A stretch of DNA of 64,000 nt from Inonotus obliquus (GCA_032164295.1 JAJHTX010000005.1:1426001-1490000); one strand, 5' to 3'. Numbered from the stretch's first letter, positions 1-11,514 are shown. Numbers and translations: made by a program. Notes: a model not told the origin generated them from the sequence alone.

Positions 1-456
1 CCGATCGTCGTGTATGTACTCATTCCGAGAATCCTAGATATTCAAAATTATTGCACCGTATGTCATGCTGTCAGCAACATTTGCATCCCTGAGCCGAGAA
101 CTACGCATGCCACCATTTACGTTGTTCCTCATTGCCCTCAGTCTTACGGATGGTCCGTCTCTATCTTCCCCTTCCCCGATAGTCTATTCATCTCTCCTTT
201 TAGGAATGACGATCACGTTCTTCCTAAACGTTACGGATAAAGGTAAATCGCGGATACTTGATTATAGCTGTTTGGGCAAGCAGCCTAATGAGAAATTTAC
301 CTCCTTCTAGGTTCTTGGCTTGAAATTGGCCAGAGCATCAGCTTCTTCGTCATAACATCTCTCCTTCTCTTGTGGTCTGCAGGAATATGTGCCCTCGGTG
401 CATGGCTTATGAAGGACAGTATCTCAGATACGAGCCAGAAGATCAAGCGGACTTAG
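1..456 (+). CDS. mcd4: GPI ethanolamine-phosphate transferase 1 (Mcd4/PIG-N), C-terminal exons only
   Basis: The last two exons of a gene entering from the left. Bases 1-37 read as intron ending in CCTAG. Exon 38-242 runs into a 68-nt intron (GTAAAT to TTCTAG, 243-310) and exon 311-456 ends in TAG. The spliced product is hydrophobic, with membrane segments such as FFVITSLLLLWSAGICALGA, and it contains NVTDKGSWLEIGQSIS. That closely resembles the conserved end of PIG-N/Mcd4 (a GSWLDIG-type motif just before the final membrane segment). Mcd4 is an ER membrane enzyme that transfers phosphoethanolamine to the first mannose of the GPI precursor. The catalytic lumenal domain lies outside the window, so the name rests on this C-terminal signature alone. 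A LINE is inserted 155 bp beyond the stop codon. Confidence 0.72.
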
Positions 457-600
457 GTTTAACTCTTTTCGGAAGGATTCTTGCTGTTGTAGATTCCGTC
501 GCTTTCCTTGTTACTGTGTATATATCAGCTATTAATTCTCGATTTAGACTATAGGTGATCTGTCATAATTGGTCTGAAGATGTTACGAGTTGTAGATGTA

Positions 601-611
601 GATCATCAGGA
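601..611 (+). repeat. LINE target-site duplication, 5' copy
   Basis: GATCATCAGGA recurs exactly at 3731-3741, directly after the poly(A) tail, so it is an 11-bp target-site duplication framing the element at 612-3730. Confidence 0.9.
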
Positions 612-1997
612 ACTGTTCCGCCAAACCTACTTCCCACCCACGCAAGCGGACCCCCCACCTCCAACCAACACCCGCGACAACAACAGCGAGCGGCGGTCAC
701 ACCCCTTCACCAGGAAAGAGATGATGGACGCAGTTCGTCACACGTCCAATCTCTCCGCTCCTGGCCTCTCAGAAATAGGTTACCGCCCTCTCAAGTGGCT
801 GCTGGCGGAACTACCTAACGAGTTTCTCTCACTTTTCAACGACTGTCTACGTCTAGGGCATCACCCGAAAACATGGCGGGCGGCAAAGGTGGTAATGATT
901 CGCAAACCCAACAAGAAGGATCCCTTCGCGCCAAGGTCCTACAGACCAATCACACTGGAGGAGACGCTCAGTAAAATCATGGAGAAAATGATAGCTAACC
1001 ATCTGCAAATCCTGGCGAACACAGAGAAATGGCTGCCGCCGTCCACAACGCGGCCCTCTCACTGACTAACTTGGTGGAGACGGCATGGAGGAGGAACTTA
1101 AAGTGCTCAGCCCTAGCGGTCGACAAGCTGAGGGAAACTCTGGACTCCCTGGGCTGCCCGACGGACACGAACACATGGATCTACTCCTTCATGACGAAGA
1201 GGGAAGTAGCCCTGTCCTTCGACGGCATCACCCTTGACCCCCAGCCTAAACCCGATGTAGGAACACCACAAGGCTCTCCCATCTCCCCTATCCTAGCCAC
1301 CATCTACGCCAGAGAAGCCCTAGAAGCCGCACGACGAGTCGCGCGGACTGAAATCATAGCGTATGTGGACGACCACCTACTAGTAACCTGGTCTAGCGAC
1401 TACGCCAAAAACTGCCGCGTCTTAGCGAAGGCATGCAAACTCCTCCGAGACAGACTCTGCAGCCGCAACATGGACATTGAGGTGGAGAAGTCAGACGTCA
1501 TCCACTTCCGGCGACAACGAGACATCACTCCAGATGGGGCCGACTTAGTCGTCACACTGGAGGATGCAATGGTCAAACCCCAATACCCCATGCGATGGCT
1601 CGGCATTTGGTTCGACCCGCACCTCAACTTCAGGGAACATGCAGAAAGAATGAAGGCAAAAGCCTTCTCCACTTTAGCTGCCATGTGCCTCATCGCCAAC
1701 ACCCAGAGGGGGATGTCCCCTGAACTACTACACAGGCTGTACATCGCCTGCGTACAATCCATTCTCACTTGGGGATCGACGGTCTGGTACCACGGCAGCC
1801 GCCAAAAGACGATCGTTGACTCCCTCCAGAAAGTACAAGACAGTGCCGCAAGGTGGATCCTTGGGGTCTACCGCGGCGCAAATAGTATAACTACAAATTT
1901 CCTTATCTCTCTCCCCCCCCTTAAATTTTCTCTAGAACTTTTGAAAACTAAAGCCGCTCTCCAACACTACCCCAAACACCACACAACCATGGGCTAA
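612..1997 (+). pseudogene. LINE reverse transcriptase, truncated and frameshifted
   Basis: The first part (to about 1065) holds N-terminal RT sequence such as KVVMIRKPNKKDPFAPRSYR and RPITLEETLSKIMEKM. Near 1040-1066 the frame changes, and the usual stretch before SLTNLVETAWRR is missing. The second part (about 1029-1997) has the GTPQGSPISPIL motif and the catalytic AYVDDHLL box. Between CSAL and AVDKLRETL, the segment that normally carries the first catalytic aspartate (RT motif A) is absent, so the enzyme cannot be active even if frame were ignored. The frame closes at 1997 and the next reading frame starts at 2072. This is a dead RT copy, not a host gene. Confidence 0.85.
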
Positions 1998-2071
1998 GGC
2001 CACTTTCCTCTCTTTGTAAAAAACATCTAGGTAATAGAAATAGTGTAATTTCCTTTTCTTTCAGAGACCGA

Positions 2072-3331
2072 GTGCCGAATGCCCAACCAGTTCCCGCGTA
2101 CACGCATGCCCCCTGGGAAGAACCTCTGGCCTTCGCCGAAGGACGAGTGCACTTTCACACACCACCCACACCGACAGACTCCGACACACGCCAGGAGCAC
2201 ATACAAGCGGCGTTGGATCTGTCCGGCGACACTAGCTGTCTACTAGTCTTCACAGACGGCTCAGTAAAAACAACACAGGTGTGCCGCAAAGCGGGCGCCT
2301 CCTCAGTTATCCTCTATGGTGGCAGCACCATCGCCACAAGAAAAATGGCAGCAGCCTCTCTAACCACTGCCACAGACTGCGAGATCATGGTGCTGGCAAC
2401 TGCACCCACCTGGACAGCACGCCATCTCCCAACCTCAGACACACCCCCAAGGGAAATACACTTCCTCTCGGACTCACTACTGGCCCTCAACCTCCTCAAG
2501 ACATGGCAAAGTGCGCCAGGCATGCACCAACTCCAGGAATGGAGGAAGGGAACTCAGACCCTGCTTGACGCCTTGCCAACCATGCATATCCACTTCCACT
2601 GGTGCCCGGGACACGCGGGCATCAGCGGTAGTGAGTTGGCAGACAGGTTGGCCAAGGAAGCGGTGCACCTCCCCCCGACAAGCGAACTCCCCTCCATTGC
2701 TGCACTACTAGAGAAGGCAGTCGACAAACTCCTATCCTCCTGGAACGGCGAGATCAGCCGCTTCACAGACAACAGACCCCAGTACCTCAGCATTAATGGC
2801 CCTGCCTCGAGGAAGCCCAGAAAACTACTGAAGCTCGCCCGATGTCAAAAGGACATCGCCCGCGTCGCTCAAGTACTATGCAACACAGGCCTGTTTGGCG
2901 GCTTTTTCAAGCGACTCCCCAGGGAGTACTGCCTACAACGTGGCGTGACCATCCATTGTCGCTGGCACAACCACCCCCCGTGGCCAGTACAATCCCCAGC
3001 CCACATACTCGGCGGCTGCGAGGTCCTGGCTAGGACATTAAATTGGCCGGCCACCATGTGCCCGCCTGCACACTACACCGAATGGGCCAAGGATAGAAAC
3101 CTCGGACCCCTTGCGGACTGGCTGAAGGAAACCACACCTTTCTTCATCACGGACCGAGCTTCTGCCGAGGCTATAGCCTCGGCGTATGCGCAGATGGAGG
3201 AAGAAGGCCTGGACACCTGCGACAACCACATCAATTTGAGGATTGCACGCAACTACGCACAAGAGGAACTGGGACCAGAGGCGGAGACGCCTCTGGAATG
3301 GGCACAGCAACTCACAAGGTCAGATTCTTAA
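2072..3331 (+). pseudogene. LINE RNase H plus C-terminal domain
   Basis: An open frame of 419 residues. Residues about 55-195 form an RNase H domain with the acidic residues in place: LLVFTDGSV, TDCEIMVLATA, HFLSDSLLAL and GSELADRLAKEA. A C-terminal region follows with a short Cys/His-containing stretch. In LINEs this domain removes RNA from the hybrid during reverse transcription, and it is normally the C-terminal part of the ORF2 polyprotein. Here it is separated from the RT by stops between 1997 and 2072, so it belongs to a broken polyprotein. The frame itself is intact to the stop at 3329-3331. Confidence 0.8.
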
Positions 3332-3730
3332 TTGTTTATGACTCAGTAATGTTCCCCCCCCACCGTTAATACTACTCCCTTCCACACTCCTATCTTACCT
3401 GTTTCCTTCTTTTCTTATTTTCTTCTAAGTCGTATGTTTATATGATTATGACCGGCCCTAAACAAACTTGACCAAAACGGGCAATTTTTCGTAAATAACT
3501 TTATTAGATAATTTTCTCAATAGTTTCTGTTACCCCTTCTAATTCCCCTACCTCCCCAGCGTCGCGCCCTTTAGTCCTTTCTTTAGAGCACTATACTACT
3601 ACCTTTTTCTCTGCTTTTCTTACTTCACTACTCTTAGAGTTCCCACCACCACGTAGATTTTGTCTGCCGCGCACTTGTAACTAGAATTACTGACGCGCGT
3701 AATAAATACATTTAAAAAAAAAAAAAAAAA

Positions 3731-3741
3731 GATCATCAGGA
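3731..3741 (+). repeat. LINE target-site duplication, 3' copy
   Basis: Exact copy of 601-611, placed directly after the A17 tail. Confidence 0.9.
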
Positions 3742-4027
3742 CCGAAATTAAAAATAAGAACGACGAAAGGGATGCGTCAGAAGGTTTCTTAAAGGGACGT
3801 GTTTATCACGGCACTCTTGGTTCACATGGGAAGGTGATCGCCAAATGGTGGGGGTTGGAGGAAATTGGTTGTAGGGTCGAGGCTAAAGTCAACCGGCCAG
3901 GATGACATAGATACGAAAGAAGAGGAGCGCATGCAGAACTTGACGGGTCCGGTTCGACTGTGTCCGTCTTACTGTTCTCCATGTCGAGCCCCCAGTTGAG
4001 GAGACTAGGTGGTATGGCATGTATAGC
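3742..4027. other. Region beyond the truncated HMG-box copy A
   Basis: No open gene. On the minus strand, bases about 3910-4027 still show patchy similarity to the last exon of HMG copy B (for example a shared CTCCTCAACTGGGG), so this is decayed exon 3 of copy A downstream of its new stop codon. Confidence 0.5.
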
Positions 4028-4729
4028 CTAGGGTGCCTTTAGCGGAGTAAATGCATCATGTAGAGCCTTTGGAGAACTTTAATGAGTTACTTTCAACACG
4101 AAGAGATGGGGACGACATACAAGAGCGAAAGGATCGAATGTAGGAGCAGGAATGCCCATCGGCGAGCCAGACAGATTCATGAAATTGTCGAGAACCGGCA
4201 GCATTGGGCTACTAGAGCCGGAGCTAGTGCTTTGCACGATACTGGACTTCCCATGGAGCGGATCTGAGCGAGAGCCATTGGTCTTTCCCGACTTCGATCT
4301 TCCCTTCTTATGCGGAGTGGTACTGGGAGACTCGAGATCTGCTCGGAGCTTCATGTCCTCCGCCATCTTGAGGAACATGGACCGCTCGGCTTCAGATAAG
4401 CGTTCCCACAGAATAGCAGCATAACGCGATATGTCGTTCTGGTGAGTCAGCTCCGGAGGGAACTTCTTCTCAGCGAAGATGTGGGAACGGTAGAGGATGA
4501 ACGCATTCGGTGTTCGACGTCTCTTTGCGGATGGAGAGGCTGGCTGAGGCGCAGCATGCGAGGGCGGCGACGACCCGCACTGAGCATCTGAGCCATTCAG
4601 ACCTACTATGTACATTCGTTAGTGAGCATGACCGAGCTGAAATCTACGTTGAAGGAGGTACGCACAAGTAGGTGAGCCCTGGTACAAAGTACTATTGGCA
4701 GAACGAGCGGGAGAGCGGGAAGCGGGCAT
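4028..4729 (-). CDS. HMG-box protein, copy A, C-terminally truncated
   Basis: Exon 1 is 4729-4666 (start MPASRSPARSA), intron 4665-4606, exon 2 4605-4121. Both exons match copy B in length (64 and 485 nt) and in splice positions. The product has a Pro/Ser-rich N terminus, then an HMG box at about residues 50-115 (KRRRTPNAFILYRSHIFAEK through LWERLSEAERS), then a basic Ser-rich tail. HMG boxes of this MATA type bind and bend DNA, so a nuclear transcriptional role is likely; no target can be named. Compared with copy B, the second intron's acceptor has changed from TTAG to CTCCA. If a nearby AAAG is used instead, the frame reaches TAG at 4030-4028; if the intron is retained, the frame stops at 4081-4079. 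Either way about 80 C-terminal residues are lost. It may still make a DNA-binding protein, or it may be a young pseudogene. Confidence 0.8.
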
Positions 4730-4829
4730 AATTGATAGAAACGCAGATATCTGAGGCGTTGGGATCCATTCTGCCCTGCTCGACGCGCTTTTGAAGAGTT
4801 CAGACGCGTTGTGCTGAGGCTTAAGATGT

Positions 4830-6844
4830 CGGACCGCGTGGTATGGTGCCTACAGTGTGATGCGGCACGCGTCGACAACTCTGTGGCAATTTTGAGTTTC
4901 AGACCTGGAGAATATTTTTTTTGTAGTAGAAGTAACAAAGTTATATTCAATAAGTCACGCGAGTTACTATACATAGGAAGTATTTGAAACTCCGCTTCGC
5001 TAAAAGTGTCACGGCAATTTCACAGGCGTGGCAGGCACCACCTTTCCTTCAACCACCACCATCGAGCGTGGAAAACTCCCTCTCCCTCCCTTCATTCTGT
5101 CCGCCTCACCAGTGTAGTTCTGGGGAGTCTGCACTTTATGGTGTCTCCCCTGCAACATCAGGTTGTTCAGCTTTATGCTGTCTCCTGCTTGCCGTGGGGT
5201 TAATCTCTTTTATGCGCAACGTAAGTTGTGCTCGCCTCCCTCGTCGGGCAAACTGGTGAAACCCAGTCTAAAAACTATCCTTTGTCCTACCCCCTAGTAG
5301 GGGTCCATTCTCACCATCCTTGTTCGTGCACTGTAGACTGTCCTGGCGGCTTCAGGGCTGGGTTAGTTGCTGTAATGGTGCACTGCAGTTGCGCGCTGGG
5401 GCACCCGATTCTTCCCTCCAGACTGGAGATAAGGAGTGGTCATGTGGATAAGGAGGATATACCCGTGTAAGTCGGGGAGTGACGGACAGTGGCGGTGCAG
5501 GGCCACGAGGTCTTGAGCCTGTAATGGGCTTCTACGGGGGCCGGGAAGGCCTTCCTATGACGACACCATTGTAAGTAGGGCCGTAAAGCAGGAGGGCTCG
5601 AGGACGGTTGTCACGCTGGTAACCAGGCCGGATGCCATCGGATATGGCCAACCTATTCGCTTCGGGTAGGAAAGTACCTGCAGGGAAACCGCACCTTTTG
5701 CAGGTGTAACTGAAAGACGTAGAAGTTGCGAGCTGCGACAGGGATCATCTGGGCTGGGCCATTCTGGGTTTCAGGTTAGGGGGGGAGGGTCATCCGAGTT
5801 GGAGGGGGTTTTTCTTCTGCAATATCCTTTTGTAGATTGTTTTCCTCCTCCCTTTTCCTACCATAAGTGCCGGTCGAAATCCCGGTGTATGTACTCTCAC
5901 TGTATTGTGTATATCACTATGCAATACAACACTGTTAAGGCATGCCCTATGTGATCTGTGTGACGACTTTTCCCAAACGGAGTTTGAATATGTTCCCAAA
6001 TATAGTAAGTCGCGTCGATCTTTGTGTCTCACTCTCTCGACACAGCAATCCAACATCAATTTTTACCAGACCCATTAAACCTCCTCTCAATGAATGTACT
6101 GGCTGTCAAACATCAGAATATCATCTCACCATACCTTAAATAAGTAATGTTTCCTCAATTGAGGCATATTTTGTCTCGATAAAGCATTCTCATGTGGGAC
6201 TGCTATATCACGTGACCGCATATATTTGATTCAGAGGCTGCTTTGTCTTCATTGATATCAGCTCAGAACTCTGCTCATTATCATTCATGGATAATGTTGT
6301 GATGCTAACACATAGTTTTGTGTAATAATGGAAGCTCTGACTCACTCAAATAAAAGGAAAATGGCATGTGATGTTTATGCACACTAAATGTATGCTTCTT
6401 TCCTCCCTGAATTCGAAAAAGTTGACTTGTTTCAGTGCATTTGCAGTACTTTCAAGTGATTTTCTTCATTTTTTCCAGAAACAAAATTGGAGAAGTTGCC
6501 TAGTTCTCGAGAAAATGTCTAAAATTGGCCATAATTCGCTCAATATTTGTTATTTTGCTTCTATTTACTGTCCATTGTGTTCAATGACCTCAAAAACATA
6601 TCTCTGTATTGAATCTAAATCAATCCTTCAATTGTGTAAATTATTTCAAGAGGACAAAGGTGAAAACCAAAAGTGCAACACTGAAATCGACGCGTCGATC
6701 ACTGGCAAAGCTAAGTGAGACCGTGGGAAAGCACAAAATTTTGTAGGCCGTGCCAATCACCACACCCAGACGGAGTTTCAAACACTTCCCATGTATAGCA
6801 ACTCGTGTCGATCTTTGTGTCCCGCTTTCTGTGCCCCCACTAAA
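4830..6844. other. Unexplained 2-kb stretch between HMG copy A and the copia element
   Basis: No convincing gene. The left half (about 4990-5900) is GC-richer, with G-rich tracts and a small CCCCTAGTAGGGG palindrome; it resembles non-coding parts of retroelements, but no domain is visible. The right half (about 6100-6760) is AT-rich. One diverged ~86-bp segment occurs twice (5972-6058 and 6765-6849). Nothing here matches the 252-bp interval between the HMG and F-box genes of copy B. Confidence 0.5.
5972..6058 (+). repeat. Diverged direct repeat, copy 1
   Basis: Shares the pattern ACGGAGTTT ... TTCCCA ... TATAG ... GTCGATCTTTGTGTC with 6765-6849. It is about 70-75% similar by eye. Function unknown. 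Confidence 0.6.
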
Positions 6845-6849
6845 TCCAT
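6765..6849 (+). repeat. Diverged direct repeat, copy 2
   Basis: Second copy of the 5972-6058 segment. The copia element inserted exactly at its right end (target TCCAT at 6845-6849). Confidence 0.6.
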
Positions 6850-7111
6850 TTTTAGATACAGTGAATCCTCAGAGAGAATGAGATGAACTCAGACAGGAGG
6901 TGTAGAACATTCACAAAATCGTTATATTCTATGCCTGCCAGAGGCCGTTCTTATATACTAAAGTACAAGATAATTTAAGCTCCGTTTGAATCTAATAATA
7001 CACGTTCTATTGTGATCACATGTGATTCGTTCTTATTGTCTTTCGTCGTTATTGTTCTCGTCCTATTGTTCTCGTTCTATTGTTCCGTATTAGGTAGTCA
7101 TTATCTTAAGA
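6850..7111 (-). repeat. Copia 3' LTR
   Basis: 262 bp, matching 11570-11831 except for seven transitions. On the coding strand it begins TCTTAAGATAATGAC and ends TGTCTAAAA, so it lacks the usual TG...CA ends. Confidence 0.9.
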
Positions 7112-7120
7112 CTCCCCTTC
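7112..7120 (-). other. Polypurine tract of the copia element
   Basis: On the minus strand GAAGGGGAG lies immediately upstream of the 3' LTR, where plus-strand DNA synthesis would be primed. Confidence 0.7.
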
Positions 7121-7124
7121 AAAC

Positions 7125-10100
7125 TCATGATAGACTTAATAAGTCTGAGAGATGTTTGACTTGTTTAACGTTTAGCGCTTTCGTGAATATATCAGCTCGT
7201 TGATTTTCAGTTTGCACATATCGTACATCAATTGTTTTGTTTTCAATATAACATCTTACAAATTCTTTTCGTTTATCAAGATGTTTTGTTCGTATATTAT
7301 AAGTGATTTCTTCCGTTTTCACAGTCTTTATGGCTGCTTGATTGTCACTATAAAGTATAATTTCTTTATCGTATCCTTCAAGTACTTCGTTATAAAAATG
7401 TTTTATCCAAATAGCTTCTTTCGTTGCATGTGCTAAAGCTTGGATTTCTCCTTCATATACTGATAATGGTACTAGTTCTTGTCATTTACTTGACCATGAT
7501 ATTGATGCATCTTTTATTTGAAATACGTAACCGTTTATTGACCGGTATCCTTCAGTGTTTGCACCATCTGCGTCGCAGAATCCTCTGATGTTTATTTCAT
7601 TTTTGCTGCCTAATGTTAAGTAATATTCTTTCGTGTTATGTAAGTATTGAATTGCGTGAATAGCCGTTTGATGATGTAATATCGTTGGTTTTTGTAAATG
7701 TCTAGCTAACTGTCCAGCGACAAATGATATGTCTGGTCGAGTTGCGTCTGCAGCGTATCGTAAACTTCCTATCATTCTCATGAATTTTTGTTGATCTATT
7801 ATTTCGTCTTCATTATTATTTGATAATAATCTTAACCCTGGTGTCATCGGAGTTTTGTAAGCTCGTGGTTCTATATTGAATCTTTTTAGAATTGTTTCAA
7901 TGTATGATTTTTGTCGTAACATGATCGTTCTTTCTTCTCTGTTTCTTTTTATTTCAACACCTAATAACCAGTTAATTTCGTTTCCATCTGTAAATTCAAC
8001 AGATTTAGCTAGTTCTTTCTTAAATTCTCATATTATTATATTATCTAATCCTATGATCGTAATATCATCAACGTGCATAAACGTTATCAATGCAGGTTTA
8101 TTGTTTATTCTCTTTTTATGAAAGAAAACAGCATAATCGTAGTATGATCTTATTAATCCTGATTTTTCTAATATTTCTTGTATTTTCTTATACCATCATC
8201 TTCCTGCTTGTTTCAATCTGTATAATGCTTTCTTTAATCATAATACTTGTCCTGGGTTAATATCACCTAGTAAGTTTCCAGGTGGTGGTTTCATATATAT
8301 TTCTTCGTTTGAATTTAATTCTCCGTATAGGTATGCAGATTTTACATCAATTTGATGTATCTCATAGTCATTTGTTGCTGCCCAGCTTAGTAATAATCGT
8401 GCCGTTGATAATCTTGTTACTGGTGCAAATAAATCGTCTGAATAAAAATCTATTCCGTCTTTTTGACTGAATCCTTGTGCTACCTAATCGTGCTTTGTAT
8501 TTGTCTATTGATCCGTCTGATAAGTATTTTATTGCGTAAACAAATCTGCATCCAACAATGTTTTGTATATTTCGTGGTGGATAAGTGTATTCTCATGTAT
8601 TATGTTTTATTAGTAATTGTATTTCTTTATTCATTGCCTCAATCCATTTATTTTTATTTGGACTTTTTATTGCTTCTTGATACGTTTGTGGTACGTCGTT
8701 GTAATTATTTGTAAAAGCAAATTCTGTTAAATGTATTGATATGTCTTCGTCTTTTGTAAAGTTTATTCCTAATGATTGTTTCGTAGGTTTTCGTTCTCGT
8801 TCTGATCTTCTAATTATATTTTCTTCGTTGTCTTTTTGTTCTTTATTTTGTTGATTTGTTTTTGTGCTGCTCGTATTTTTCTCCCCTTCAATTTGAGATT
8901 CTTTGAAATTGATAAATTGGATATTTCGTTCCATAGTTATTTTTCCATCATGATATATTAATATTCCATCTTTAGTTTCTTCGTCGTAACCCATAAATAT
9001 TCCTTCAATTCCTTTATTTTGTAATTTATTTGTATTTTCTTTTCGTATTATTATTTTCCTTCTTATTTCGTATAAGTTGTCTATTTTGAAATTTTCATTG
9101 TATCGTTTAAAGAAAGGTGTTTTATATTCTATTGCTACTCTTGGTGTTCTATTGTAAATGAATACTGCGTGTTGAGCTACGTATGCCCATAAGTGTTTTG
9201 GTATCTGTTTCGCAGTTATCATTGCTCTCGTATGATTTAATATTGTTTGATGTAATCTTTCTGCGACACCATTTTGTTGTGGCGTATCATGTACTGTTAA
9301 TCTTCGTATTGTTCCTTGCGATTCTAAGTAATTTGTAAAATCTTTTGATAAGAATACTGTGTTGTTGTCACTTTGTAATACTTTTATTTTTATTCCGTAT
9401 TGCATGAATAATTTTGTAGTAAAAGTTACGTATTTTATATAACCGTTGGATTTATGCTTTAGCATTATCATTTCTGCCCATCGTGTAGCGTCGTCTACTA
9501 TTGTTAGTAAATATTCAATATTTCCGTATCCTTTTACTGGTGCAGGTCCCCATATATCCATATGTAATATATCTCCGTATTTCTCAGATAGTGGACTTTG
9601 TCTTATTTTTGGTATTATTGATCTTTTTATGTTTGCCTTTAAACAATCTTCGCATTGTTTTTCTTTATTGTCAATAACATGTGTGTTGATAATATCTGGT
9701 GAGTCATGTAATAATTTTCTTATGTAATCGTAGCTTACATGTCCGAGTTTTTTATGTAATTCTTCTAACGTGATTGAATTTATTTGTTGTTTCTCAGGAG
9801 TTCTAATAATTTGCATTCGTATCGGATATAAGTTTGTTTGATTTTTCTTAATTTTTCCGCAGTATCGATTTTTTGAATCACAAATAGTACAATGTTCATT
9901 TTCAAAGATACATATATATCCACATTTACATAATTGAGATTGAGAGACTAGCGTAAAAGTTAATCGTGGGTGATAGTAAACATTTTGAAGTCGTATAATG
10001 CTTACTGTTTTTGTGTTTTCATTTTTTAGTATTGGAATAAATAAGTCTCCAGTCGTATTCATAAATAATAAGGATCCGTTCGCTGTCAATATTACTATAG

Positions 10101-11514
10101 GAACTGCGTTTTTGTTAATATTTCGCATTAAGAATAAATGTGGTGATAAGTGAATTGATGCTCCTGAGTCAAGTATAGCGTAAACTTTACTTACGTCAAT
10201 GTTGTTTTCCAATTCCTTATAATGTTCGCCAATAAAACTACTGAAATCGTATTCCTTCATCGCAATGTCAACTTCTTCGACTGAGGCAACGTTAACCTCT
10301 TCAATACGAGCAGTAGATGTCGAAGGAATTGGTTGTTTCTGTTTCTTGTTTTCGTTTTGTTGATTTACAAAATTAATAACTTCTTGAGGCGAGTTAAACG
10401 TCAACTTTCCGCTTTCGTTTCGTTTCATGCATGCATTCTTTGTAGCATCGGTTGGGGGGAATCGGCAGTCCTTCAAGTAGTGACCGAACCTGTTGCAATT
10501 AAAGCACTTGACCTTCATCATGTCTTTTTGCTGTGCAGCGTTTGAGTGATCATGGTTGTGATAGGGAGTATGACGTGGGTTAAAGTTCGATCCTTTGTAG
10601 CCACGTCCGCGTCCTCGTTTGTAAGGGGTTCCTCTGCCTCTGTTAACGTATCCTCGTCCTCGTCCAGGAGAGGGGTGGTAAGGTTTATATTGCAACTTCC
10701 AAGACGCGAAGGCCACTCGTAGTTGCACGATGAGTGTTTCAGGTGATAATGTTTTGTGTTGCGCGGGGTTTTGAGCTATTGTATCGTTAAAATACTTGAT
10801 TTGGTCTTCAAGCATAAGCGCAATTCGTTTGTAAGGAGGTGGCGTTGCGAGGTTAATAGCGCTGATGTATGTTTTATCGTCCGGTTGATGACCATGTGCG
10901 CAGAGTTGAGCGTAACTTTCTTGAACTTTATCGAGTGTTTTGTCAAATTCCGTAATGTGTCCTCATATCGTAAATAGTTTCGAGATGTCAGCAGAGTCTG
11001 TGACCGTCGTTTGAATGTCGTATCTTTCAGCTAAAGCTGTCCAAATAGTCTTGACCATCTGCTTCGTCAGCAAGTTTCCGAGTAAATGATTTGGAATTGA
11101 ACTTATTATGGCACGATAAATGCACATATTCATTCGAAATTCATCAGTGTCATTTGGGTCTGGTTTGTACTTCAGATGATTGGATAAGCCTAGGGCCGCA
11201 AGCCCAGACATAATCCTAAATTTCCACGTTTGGTAGTTTGCAATGCCCAACAACTTTTCGAGTTTATTGAAAGTGCAGTTAACATCGCTATTGTCTATGT
11301 TCGTAACAACAAAGACTGGCGTATACATTGCCATTGGGTTCGTTGGTGGAGGGGTAGATGTGTTAGATGAAGATGATGATGCGTTAGAGGGAGATGGTGG
11401 CGGTGGTTGAGGGGTAGCAGGTACGATGACTTGAGTCGTCGGTGGAGTAGGGTTAACGGCAGCAGATGCTCGAGAGCGTGTTACAGGGACGTTCGATGTT
11501 GAGCCAGTAGACAT
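7125..11514 (-). pseudogene. Copia gag-pol polyprotein with six in-frame TGA codons and one frameshift
   Basis: One long frame starts at 11514 with a Pro/Ser-rich N terminus and a gag region (YQTWKFRI), then has a CCHC knuckle (CFNCNRFGHYLKDC), a protease DSGAS motif, a GAG-pre-integrase HKKLGH box with CEDC, and an integrase core (MDIWGPAP, LQSDN, QQNGVAERLH). The RT follows with KARL, FMHVDDITIIG and LLGVEI, then RNase H with FCDADGA and a C-terminal YSDNQAA. Premature stops are TGA at 10963-10965, 8593-8595, 8238-8240, 8196-8198, 8028-8030 and 7482-7484; no in-frame TAA or TAG was seen. An extra C at 8483-8484 shifts the frame between KARL and AQGFSQ. The copy is coding-dead, but only lightly damaged. 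Confidence 0.88.

Larger units (their letters stand above)
612..3730 (+). mobile_element. 5'-truncated non-LTR (LINE) retrotransposon
   Basis: The element spans 3.1 kb between two exact 11-bp direct repeats (601-611 and 3731-3741). It begins inside the reverse transcriptase region, carries an RNase H region and a C-terminal domain, and ends in an AATAAA signal (3701-3706) followed by 17 A residues (3714-3730). 5' truncation, a 3' poly(A) tail and a variable-length target duplication are the hallmarks of target-primed reverse transcription. An RNase H domain downstream of the RT fits Tad/I-like fungal LINEs. It sits about 155 bp past the mcd4 stop codon, in the same orientation as mcd4. No endonuclease domain is present, as expected from the truncation. 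Confidence 0.9.

Noticed and set aside
8282..10545. Several plus-strand frames of 60-90 codons
   Set aside because: They are antisense shadows of the copia gag-pol.
7125..11514. UGA decoded as tryptophan in the copia element (code reassignment or recoding)
   Set aside because: All six premature stops are TGA, which first suggested Trp recoding. However, Trp is TGG at about a dozen other sites, several TGA positions are Arg in related elements, and the LTR differences are mostly CpG transitions. CpG decay explains most of the stops.
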